A stretch of DNA of 64,000 nucleotides from Lamellibrachia satsuma (lineage: Eukaryota; Annelida; Polychaeta; Sabellida; Siboglinidae), in the NCBI GenBank assembly GCA_033239005.1, contig BSQZ01000098.1, forward strand, positions 502,501 through 566,500. Reading direction: 5' to 3'. A program made the position numbers and the translations under genes. Positions within the stretch are counted from its first letter, which is position 1. The number at the start of each line of letters is the position of its first letter. Positions 28,101 through 40,700 of the stretch are shown in pieces. A model generated the notes under the pieces. It did not search any database, was not told the origin of the DNA, and saw only the letters and a program-made list of their open reading frames with translations.

Positions 28101-28664
28101 ATTTGTTCCATTCATTGATTGTCCTTTGTGAGAACGAGTGCTTCCTGATATCAAATATACACTGATGCTTTACTAGTGCTACTTCATGTACCTCATGTAC
28201 CTCATGTACCTCATGTCCATTAATGAACATTAACATTAATTTGTTGGTTAACATGAAAAGTTTTATACATACCAGCAAATTTTTAACTGCAATAAAATTG
28301 CCCAATTAAAACTTTTCATAATTTCTGTTGAATAATTTGCTTGAAATTTATCAAATTCCCCATTTAGAAAGTCTTGAATTACATTATATTTATGAAAGTC
28401 AGTTAAACTAGCAAGGAAATTCAAGGAAATAACAATAAAATTACAAATTTACCCAGAAAACAAGTAACACTGTATTCATTCACACAACTGCATGATTAGA
28501 TAGACCCAGGGTGTTTTAAGGCCTTTCATATGGGCAAAATGCCTGTATACAGACCTGTTCTGCCCACACGAGACAGATTAACAATAATCATATTTAATTT
28601 TAAAGCTTCCCTGGGCACAGCAGCCAAAAACACCCAATACCATATATGTGGGTAGCAGCTAGCT

Positions 28665-28748
<84 letters not shown>

Positions 28749-31700
28749 TACCAACAGTTACTTTTCAATGCTGCCATCCAGATATTTATAACCTGATCTG
28801 AGTGAGATGTACCAAAGAAGCAATCGCACGCCATCGCCAATTTGGTATAGTAATTTAGCTGGTATTCATAAAATACATGAATTCTCTCCATAAAGTTGGA
28901 ACACGTTAACAGGCTTCTGTGTCGTCAAATCTTGCTACTTGGGTTTTAGCTTAATTTGTTTATAATAAAGCAGCCAGTTGCCTGGCATTGCACAGGAGAA
29001 AAAGGCAATCACTGCAGGAGCTTTTGACTCTTCTTGCATTACCCAGTCACACTTTACTAGGACAATGGCAATGACAACTTCATTACCCCATGTCACGTAC
29101 AACTGTTGGTTTCACGAAGCGTTCGTAGACATGGGTGTTTGATGTAGATTTTATTTTTGAAATTTTTTTAATGTATGAACCACCCCACGGGCCCCTGGCA
29201 CCATGGACTCTCAGACACCATGGGCACCCAGGCACGTCTACCAAATTTTAGCCATATACGTGTGAAACTGATGGAGATGTGAGGAACAAGCTACTTTATT
29301 ATAAGATGTGCTACCAATATGCATGCTGAAAAATCAGTAATTTTTATAAATTAACAGACGCATCCTTTCAACCAACCCCCACCCACCTACACCCTAAACT
29401 CCCGGCTGTGGGATCTGCTCTTTCCCTGTGTCCCCACTCTTCCAACATCTACCGTCCATTTAAAACAAGGCATACAGAGAGCCACTGGTCACCTGAGTTG
29501 CAGAACTTGTTCATCTTTGTGGTCAGTCTCAACCTGGACCGCGGCCAGTTTGGTGGTGACATCGGTCAGTTGGCTGTGTAGTTTGGCCATCTGGTTGTTC
29601 AGGTTTGACCGCACCTCAACCAGTTGTTCCTGCTGGTCACTCTTGAGCTCCTCGGACTCCTCCTGGTGAGCCTGGACAGACACGGTGGACTGAAGAATCT
29701 CCCTAAACTCCACAGTCGACTGAAGAACATTTCCCACTTCTCCCTAAGCTCCACAGTGGACTGAAGAACCTTTCCCACTTCTCCCTAAGCCCCACAGTGG
29801 AGTGAAGAGCCTTTCCCATTTCTCCCTAAGCCCCACAGTGGACTGAAGAACCTTTCCCACTTCTCTCTAACCCCCACAGTGGACTGAAGAACCTTTCCCA
29901 CTTCTCTCTAACCTCCACAGTGGACTGAAGAACCTTTCCCACTTCTCTCTAACCTCCACAGTGGACTGAAGAACCTTTCCCACTTCTCTCTAACCTCCAC
30001 AGTGGACTGAAGAACCTTTCCCACTTCTCTCTAACCTCCACAGTGGACTGAAGAACCTTTCCCACTTCTCTCTAACCTCCACAGTGGACTGAAGAACCTT
30101 TCCCACTTCTCCCTAAGCTCCACAGTGGACTGAAGAACCTTTCCCACTTCTCCCTAAGCCCCACAGTGGAGTGAAGAGCCTTTCCCATTTCTCCCTAAGC
30201 CCCACAGTGGACTGAAGAACCTTTCCCACTTCTCTCTAACCCCCACAGTGGACTGAAGAACCTTTCCCACTTCTCTCTAACCTCCACAGTGGACTGAAGA
30301 ACCTTTCCCACTTCTCTCTAACCTCCACAGTGGACTGAAGAACCTTTCCCACTTCTCTCTAACCTCCACAGTGGACTGAAGAACCTTTCCCACTTCTCTC
30401 TAACCTCCACAGTGGACTGAAGAACCTTTCCCACTTCTCTCTAACCCCCACAGTGGACTGAAGAACCTTTCCCACTTCTCTCTAACCTCCACAGTGGACT
30501 GAAGAACCTTTCCCACTTCTCTCTAACCTCCACAGTGGACTGAAGAACCTTTCCCACTTCTCTCTAACCCCCACAGTGGACTGAAGAACCTTTCCCACTT
30601 CTCTCTAACCTCCACAGTGGACTGAAGAACCTTTCCCACTTCTCTCTAACCTCCACAGTGGACTGAAGAACCTTTCCCACTTCTCTCTAACCTCCACAGT
30701 GGACTGAAGAACCTTCCCCACTTCTCTCTAACCTCCACAGTGGACTGAAGAACCTTTCCCACTTCTCTCTAACCTCCACAGTGGACTGAAGAACCTTTCC
30801 CACTTCTCTCTAACCTCCACAGTGGACTGAAGAACCTTTCCCACTTCTCTCTAACATCCACAGTGGACTGAAGAACCTTTCCCACTTCTCTCTAACCTCC
30901 ACAGTGGACTGAAGAACCTTTCCCACTTCTCTCTAACCTCCACAGTGGACTGAAGAACCTTTCCCACTTCTCTCTAACCTCCACAGTGGACTGAAGAACC
31001 TTTCCCACTTCTCTCTAACCTCCACAGTGGACTGAAGAACCTTTCCCACTTCTCTCTAACATCCACAGTGGACTGAAGAACCTTTCCCACTTCTCTCTAA
31101 CCTCCACAGTGGACTGAAGAACCTTTCCCACTTCTCTCTAACCTCCACAGTGGACTGAAGAACCTTTCCCACTTCTCTCTAACCTCCACAGTGGACTGAA
31201 GAACCTTTCCCACTTCTCTCTAACCTCCACAGTGGACTGAAGAACCTTTCCCACTTCTCTCTAACCTCCACAGTGGACTGAAGAACCTTTCCCACTTCTC
31301 TCTAACCTCCACAGTGGACTGAAGAACCTTTCCCACTTCTCTCTAACCTCCACAGTGGACTGAAGAACCTTTCCCACTTCTCTCTAACCCCCACAGTGGA
31401 CTGAAGAACCTTTCCCACTTCTCTCTAACCTCCACAGTGGACTGAAGAACCTTTCCCACTTCTCTCTAACCTCCACAGTGGACTGAAGAACCTTTCCCAC
31501 TTCTCTCTAACATCCACAGTGGACTGAAGAACCTTTCCCACTTCTCTCTAACCTCCACAGTGGACTGAAGAACCTTTCCCACTTCTCTCTAACCTCCACA
31601 GTGGACTGAAGAACCTTTCCCACTTCTCTCTAACCTCCACAGTGGACTGAAGAACCTTTCCCACTTCTCTCTAACCTCCACAGTGGACTGAAGAACCTTT

Positions 31701-34700
31701 CCCACTTCTCTCTAACCTCCACAGTGGACTGAAGAACCTTTCCCACTTCTCTCTAACCTCCACAGTGGACTGAAGAACCTTTCTCACTACTCTCTAATCT
31801 CCACAGTGGACTCACTCAACTATTGACAACTTGATCTACATGGATAATGGGAAGAACCATTCACTGTATAATCCCGTGGACACCCAGTGGACACCCAGTG
31901 GATAGCATAAGTCACTGAGAATTAGAAGGCATGAAATAAAACATGTCACTTGTAGAGATAATGATCAAATAATTTGAGTGATGTGGTTACGTCAATGGAT
32001 ACTGTTCTTCGTTATCTACACTAATAATAATTTTTTCCAATCTGCTTTTAAAATTGGAGGTATTGTCACTGCTGAAAATGTCAGGGCTTAAGGAATTCCA
32101 GTCTGTAGCTGTACATGGAAAGAAACTATACTATTGATATGGCAAACTTATATGAGTCAGCCTAACCCTTTGGTTTTGATGCACTACTGAGCTCGTGTTC
32201 TGGAGGATTTTGCCTCAATAGAAGTTGTTCTTATTGTATTGTACAATTACATTTTATGCTGCATATTATATACAAACTCTGTGGCTTCCAATAACACGGC
32301 ATGGCTTGATTGCTGGAGTCATACAGTTATTGTACTATACAATGACCTTGGTGTGAACACCATAGAGCTGTTGATACACTGCAGCTAGTAGCTCGAACTG
32401 GCTCGAAACAGCTGTGCATGGATGAGTCGTGCGCCGTGAAGAAAGTTTTGTGTCCCAAGCTGCTATATTTTGTGTGAATCTCAATTAAGTCATTATCTGC
32501 TGCACAGTCCCTAGTTCACAACTCACTTGGTATCATTAATTCAATACAGCATATCGGAAGTTCAAGGAGAGAATACAAACCATCTCTGTCTAAGGGGATC
32601 ATAGATTATATAAAGTATTACAACAACAGCAGACAGACAGAATCTGGACATGACAAGTGCTTGGAAAGCTCTCATATGTATAGACATGGAGGAGGGAAAG
32701 TAACACGGCAGCACTCAACTTGTCATGGGAAAAAAGAAGAAGAGACAAGTAAGAACCTTGATGAGTTGTTTCTTCTCCTTCTCTAGCTGTCGGTACTTCT
32801 TCTCCAACTTTCCCAGTTTCTCCCTCGCTGCCTCACTCTCCCCTTGGGTCTCCTCCAGACGGGCCTGCTCCCTCTGCATCTCCTACAAGGAGAGGGTACA
32901 CACCCCACATGAGTCATGACACCCAATGGCTTACTACAGATACTGTTTGGTAGAAGACAATGCACTAACAGAAGTGTACTTATTCAAAACTAAATAGACA
33001 GAATTCAATGTAACAAAGCTGTAATCATTCTGAATAATATAGTTTAATTAAACCACTAAGATAAGTTAATCTGTGCCTTTATTTAATATAAAGAGGGAGA
33101 TATAAGACCGTATCATCACTATGAAAAAATGTAATGCAGTTTTTTCTGTTGTTTTATTATTTCAATAAAACTCTTATGCACTGTATATCTGTGAAGTACT
33201 TTAAAGGTCCGTGACACATGGCACGTCCAACTTCTGTATAGTGAACAACTTTGCCATGCCTACCTCCTGCAGGGAGTCAGTCTTGGAGCGAGACTTCCTC
33301 TGTTCAGCGGCCAGGTTGTCTTTGAGAGAGGACACCTGCTTTGTCAACTCCCTCGCCTCCTTCTCCCTCTCCACCAGACTTGACTGGATCCTATCTCTCT
33401 CCTCCGTCACCTTTGTCACCTGACATGACACATCAGGACAGAAAGATAAAACTTTAATGACACAAGACAACTTAATTTCCCACCTGATGTCTGAATGTGG
33501 CAATTATTTCAAGTTAATTTCAGGAACATCATTTCAGGTTAATTTTAACATGATTTAAAAAAGTAAGTACAATTCACTTGACTGGAATATTGGAAAATCA
33601 GACATATTACTGCTGAACCTGTAGTTATAACAGGTGCTTACAGATGGCACCACTTACTTCCTGTTGTAGTTGTGCTGTAGCGCCATTGTGTCCCTCCTGT
33701 GGCTCCTCCTGGTGTTCATGCAGTGTCTCCAACTCGCGTTGTTTTGACTGAAGTTGTTCCACCAGACAGTCCAGTTCCTTCCTTGCTGAGTCTCGCTTGA
33801 ACTCAGCCAGCATCAACTCTGTCCTGCAAAGACAACATGAAACAAGAACTACATTTGTCAGCCTTTCAAAAGTACTGAAGCAGTCATGGCATCTATTGTA
33901 GAAGCATCCACATTCTCTGCATGATATTATTGTATAGAGAAATTTCATAACTCACACTACTATGGGAGATGACGTTACATACTGCAAGATGGTGAATCAT
34001 CACTCTTAGTAAGACATAGTCTGATAATGCTACCATGCAGGTCAGTTCAAAAAGTTGTTTGTTTAAAAACTGAAGTGATCATAAATGTTAAACTTAGCAG
34101 ATCAGTGAGAGAAGCTGCTATATCACATCATACCTAGCGTCCTCTGCTCCTGCTCGGTTCTCCTTCAGTTGCCTCTCTGTGTTCTTGATCTCTGCTCGAC
34201 TCTCTCTCATTAGTTCCTGCAGCTTCTTTATGGTCAGCTCAATCATCTGAGGCAGAAACAAGTTAATCCAAACTGGTAGTCATCAAAATATGAACATTTT
34301 CTCATCTTCTGAGTGTGATGTTTTATCGACACCGTGTCTTTGTGACTGACCACAGTCTTGACATTTTTCTGACAATAAACTGGGAGGAATATAAAAAAAC
34401 ACTGAAATAACTAAGCTGATCCCAAAACTGAGAGATCATAGTTAAAAAGATTCTGCAAAAACTGGGTTGGCTATAGAAACAATTATTATCATTTTTGATT
34501 TGGACTTTTAAGATTGGTTTGACTTTTCATTGTTGGAATGAATGACAATGAAAATGCATAACGTTTGAACAAGCAATACCTGTTTGTCTTTCTTGGCTGT
34601 CTGGACACTCATGCTGAGGCCAATGAACTGCCTCTGCAGGTGTTCCATGGCTTCAACCTGTAAGCAACATTAATGTTTAAACAGTACTACATTTATTTTA

Positions 34701-37700
34701 CAGCTGTTTCCTTGAAAGCTATATACGCATTTTACTAAAATGCCTGAAACAAAATTACACAAGGAAAATACATATAAAACCATGTTTAACTATTAAGATT
34801 AATTTAAAGGTAAACTACTTCAATTATAAGTAAAAATTAATGTTCCTTTTAATTTAAAAACTAAGCTAAATTTAAAGGAACTTTGGTTATAATAACAAAT
34901 ACGATATTAGCACAAGTATATATTATCATAGTCACAGCTGCAAATTAATGTTGATGTAATCTGCTAGGTTAATTTCCCTGACATACTCCACCCACTACAA
35001 ACACTAGACTGTGTTTGCAGTGTTTACACAAAAGATAACTGCCTATCAATAATATACACCTAAAAAGTTCTTGTAAAATACACTCTAAGATTGGTAATTT
35101 TCTCATCATTCTGTTCAAAAAAAGAATTGAAGTATACCAAGGATAGCATTTCCTAATATATCAGTGTGTAAGTTGATTCCGTATTCTGTTACAGTCGAGT
35201 CTCATTATAATGCGGTGGTCGGGGTTCACGATTTCGGACCGTGTTGTAAGTGAGGCATGTTAGATGTTCCCATATCAGCCACCAGGGGACTACTAAACAA
35301 CAGCGATCTCCATCCTCGGTACCAAGAATGATGTCGAAGCCACTGCCACTGTGCGCTAGTCTTGCTGTCTATACACAGTTAATATAGCTTGTTAAAACGA
35401 GTCAACTGGCGTCAATATGACATGTATTATTTTTTACATATAATACACTGTTGAATGTTAAACTGAATAAAATGCATGTATATGTACAGTTATGGAATAA
35501 ATTTGTTTTTATGAACTGGTACAGATTGATCGACTAATTCGATTCGAAAATAATAACTTGAATCTGAGTAACCAAACACGTATATGTTGACACATGCAGT
35601 GAGAAAGTTGATTAAACATTAAAAACAACAATTATAGATTGCATCAATAATTATTTCACTTTGTCGTTGAGTTTGGCTTGGCATTGTGAATACTTAGATT
35701 TATGATGCAATGGAAGCATGCCATTTCACCCATTTTATACTGGTGTTGGCTACTGAATAGTATTTAAGACTATTTGATTGATTCTTATGCAAGGCAGTTT
35801 TTTTAAATCTCAATTGTGACTTAGAAACTGCCGAGGTGAGGGCGACGCCAGCATAGAATAAACATTGAAACAACACCACTCGTTCATTGTTCACCTAATG
35901 TTCATGGAGAACCGTCAATTGTGACTTAGAAACTGCCGAGGTGAGGGCAACACCAGCATAGAATAAACATTGAAACAACACCACTCATTCATTGTTCACC
36001 TAATGTTCATGGAGAACCGTCAATTGTGACTTAGAAACTGCCGAGGTGAGGGCGACGCCAGCATAGAATAAACATTAAAACAACACCACTCGTTCATTGT
36101 TCACCTAATGTTCATGGAGAACCGTCAATTGTGACTTAGAAACTGCCGAGGTGAGGGCGACGCCAGCATAGAATAAACATTGAAACAACACCACTCGTTC
36201 ATTGTTCACCTAATGTTCATGGAGAACCGTCAATGCAGTTCTAAGTAGGTTTGACAAATATGAGGAGTACATCTTGCAAAACAAGCGCTAGTTAGGAAAT
36301 ATATTAGTCTAGTGATCATAGCATCGGCACATGAATGTAGGGCAAAATGCCCTCCTAAAGACAACTATTCCCATTCCACCTGGTGGCCGAAAATCGGAGT
36401 CCATGATCGACCACGTTATATCCGAATCTGTGTTATAATGGGGCATGTAATAACAAGGCCCGTCTGCACATTCACATTGAAAATAAGTTAGATAGCTTTT
36501 GGAACCTTCGTGGTTCCTTCTTGGGCATTCAAAATTAGTTGTTGTCCAGTGTCATGTGACCTTGATGTTGATTGTCACATGACAGCAGGCTGCATGAAAA
36601 TCATTGGAATGTTGTAGCCGCCATCTCGGTTTATCTCTAGGTTCTTTTCACTAATTTTAATAGCTTCACTTTTCATTCTCCAACATCCCAGTGATGGAGC
36701 TGCTGTCATGTGACAATCAACATCCAGGTCACATGATACTGGACAGCAGCCCATTCAAACACTGATAAAGGAATCGTGAAGGTTCCAAAATCTCCGTAGA
36801 GCAATAGCAGTATTCTGACAGATATCTAACTTATTTTCAAAATTTCCTTATAAACCTTTTCATAAATGAAACTTGATGTTCTAAGAAATATTTGTTGTGA
36901 CAACTCTTCCATTTGTGGGCAGTGATACAAACACTTAGGGTAGGTACAATTTCAATGATTTATATTACACCATCTTGCAAATCAATACATACAACAAACT
37001 TTCCAAAAAAGGAGAAAAAAATAAACCCACCTGTTGCCCTTGCCTCCGCAACACGGCTTCAGCGCTGGTCGTTGCCATGGCAATGTGTTTCTTCGTTTTC
37101 TTTGGGGTGACCATGTTCCTCCATGCAGCCTTCATGCGCTCCGTGTCAAACATCTGCTCCAACTCCTGTCTCACCTGGGCTGACTCCTTCTCCAGCTCCT
37201 CCGCATCTCCCTCCAGCCCATAATCACTCTCCGGCTCCTTTTTGTGCTCCCTGGGCCCTGCTCCCTTCAGTCTACAAGTACACATCAATGATATCCCTTC
37301 AGTCTGCAAGTAAACATCAATGATATCCCTTCACTCTGCAAATAAACATCAATTATATCCATTCAGTCTGCAAGTAAACATCAATGATATCCCTTCAGTC
37401 TGCAAGTAAACATCAATTATATCCCTTCAGTCTGCAAGTAAACATCAATGATATCCATTCAGTCTGCAAGTAAACATCAATGATATCCCTTCAGTCTGCA
37501 GGTACACATCAATGATATCCCTTCAGTCTGTAAGTACACATCAATGATATCCCTTCAGTTTGCAAGTACAAATCAATGATATCCCTTCAGTCTGCATATA
37601 CACATCAATGATATCCCTTCGGTCTGCAAGTACACATTAATGATATCCCTTCAGTGTGCAAGTAAACATCAACGATATCCCTTCAGTCTGCAAGTACACA

Positions 37701-40700
37701 TCAATGATATCCCTTCAGTCTGCAAGTACACATCAATGATATCCTTTCAGTCTGCAAGTACACATCAATGATATCTTAAAAGTCCCGCCTCAAAAGTACT
37801 CATTCTCACAAAGGACAATAAATGTATGGAACAAATTATCTACGGATTGTGTAATTGTCAACAGTGTGAATATGTTTAAAAACAAAGTTGGCAAATTTCT
37901 CAGGAGGGCAGATTACACATAGATGAACACTTGGAATCTTGATAAGCCAATGGCTTCCTTGTCCACTTGCCATCTGGGTGTTTTGCCTTGGATGGCAATC
38001 TTGTTAAATGTTGTTAAATCAGGTTAATTTGATTTTTTCATTCCTCTCATTTTACAAACATTTCACGCTGAACTGAACATATCAAGTCTCCACAGCAGCT
38101 TGCTGGATCTAGTATCCACAGTGGCTTGCTGGCTCTAGTATCCACAGCGGCTTGCTGGCTCTAGTATCTACAGTGGCTTGCTGGCTCTAGTATCCACAGT
38201 GGCTTGCTGGCTCTAGTATCCACAGCGGATTGCTGGCTCTAGTATCTACAGTGGCTTGCTGGCTCTAGTATCCACAGTGGCTTGCTGGCTCTAGTATCCA
38301 CAGCGGCTTGCTGGCTCTAGTATCCACAGTGGCTTGTTGGCTCTAGTATCCACAGTGGCTTGCTGGCTCTAGTCTCCACAGTGGTTTGCTGGCTCTAGTA
38401 TCCACAGTGGCTTGCTGGCTCTAGTATCCACAGTGGCTTGCTGGCTCTAGTATCCACAGTGGCTTGCTGGTTCTAGTATCCACAGTGGCTTGCTGGCTCT
38501 AGCATCCACAGTGGCTTGCTTGCTCTAGTATCCACAGTGGCTTGCTGGTTCTAGTATCAACAGTGGCTTGCTAGCTCTAGTGTCCACATCAGCTTGCTGG
38601 CTCTAATATCCACAACAGCTTGCTGGCTCTAGTATCCACAGTGGCTTACTGACTCTAGTATCCACAGTGGCTTGCTGGCTCTAGTACCCACAGCGGCTTC
38701 CTGGCTCTAGTATCCACAGTGGCTTACTGGCTCTAGTATCCACAGCAGCTTCCTGTCTCTAGTATCCACAACAGCTTGCTGGCTCTAATATCCACAACAG
38801 CTTGCTGGCTCTAGTATCCACAACAGCTTGCTGGCTCTAGTATCCACAGCGGCTTCCTGGCTCTAGTATCCACAGTGGCTTGCTGACTCTAGTATCAACA
38901 GTGGCTTCCTGACTCTAGTATCCACAGCGGCTTCCTGTCTCTAGTATCCACAGCGGCTTCCTGTCTCTAGTGTCCACAGCAGCTTCCTGGTTCTAGTATC
39001 CACAGTGGCTTGTTGGCTCTAGTATCCACAATGGCTTGCTGGCTCTAGTATCCACAACGGCTTGCTGGCTCTATTATCCACAGTGGTTTGTTGGCTCTAG
39101 TATCCACAGTGGCTTCCTGGCTCTAGTATCCACAGTGGCTTCCTGGTTCTAGTATCCACAGTGGCTTGCTGGCTCTATTATCCACAGTGGTTTGTTGGCT
39201 CTAGTATCCACAGTGGCTTACTGGCTCTAGTATCCACAGTGGCTTGCTGACTCTAGTATCCACAGTGGCTTCCTGGATCTAGTATCCACAGTGGCTTGCT
39301 GGCTCTATTATCCACAGTGGTTTGTTGACTCTAGTATCCACAGTGGTTTGCTGGTTCTAGTATCCACATTGGCTTGCTGGTTCTAGTATCCACAGTGGTT
39401 TGCTGGCTCTAGTATCCACAGTGGCTTCCTGGCTCTAGTATCCACAGTGGCTTGCTGGCTCTAGTATCCACAGTGGCTTGCTGGCTCTAGTATCCACATT
39501 GGCTTCCTGGCTCTAGTATCCACAGTGGCTTCCTGGCTCTAGTATCCACAGTGGCTTCCTGGCTCTAGTATCCACAGTGGTTTGCTGGCTCTAGTGTCCA
39601 CAGTGGCTTACTGGCTCTAGTATCCACAGTGGCTTCCTGGCTCTAGTGTCCACAGTGGCTTCCTGGCTCTAGTATCCACAGTGGTTTGCTGGCTCTAGTG
39701 TCCACAGTGAATTGCTGGCTCTAGTATCCACAGTGGTTTGCTGGCTCTAGTGTCCACAGTGGCTTGCTGGCTCTAGTATCCACAGTGGCTTGCTGGCTCT
39801 AGTATCCACAGTGGCTTGCTGGCTCTAGTATCCACAGTGGCTTGCTGGCTCTAGTATCCACAGTGGCTTCCTGGCTCATCTGTACACATTTGTTATTTAG
39901 TTTCAGTGAAGTAATTTTACCAGATCTGGTTGAAATTTGGTAAAAAAAGCAAAAGTGGTCCAGCTCTACATGCAATGATGTATGGCAGTTCACACTTTCA
40001 CAATTTACCAGATATGACAGTCAAAGTCAATTTTTATGACGATTTCAACAAAAGTACACACTTTTTTATTCATATATTATTTAAACTATTCACACTACAA
40101 ATTAGATTGTCAGCGAACCTGATTCTATTTACACACTACAAATTAAATATCAATGAACCTGATTCTATTCACACACTACAAATTAAATATCAATGAACTT
40201 GATTCTATTCACACACTACAAATTAAATATCAATGAACCTGATTCTATTCACACACTACAAATTAAATATCAATGAACCTGATTCTATTCACACACTACA
40301 AATTAGAATATTAACGAACCTGATTCTATTCACACACTACAAATTAAATATCAATGAACCTGATTCTTTTCACACACTACAAATTAGAATATTCATGATG
40401 GGATTAATGAATGGTGGAAGGAATGTAACTATAGAACACGTTAATCAAATTTTATCTCTCTCAGAAACAATGTTTGGGTGTTTTTTTGTTTGTGGATTGT
40501 TTGAAAATTCTGAATTTAATGTGTCTAAAGCTGTCATATTTATTACTGGATAAAAAAAATATGTCAATGATTTTTTAAATCTTAACACACTTGATTTTTT
40601 ATGGTGTACACTGTAGTGCTAAATGTATTGTGAATGCCAACCAGCAGCTTAGAGTCATCTAATAACACCTGGAAGACTCGTCCAGCATGAGGGAGGGGAC

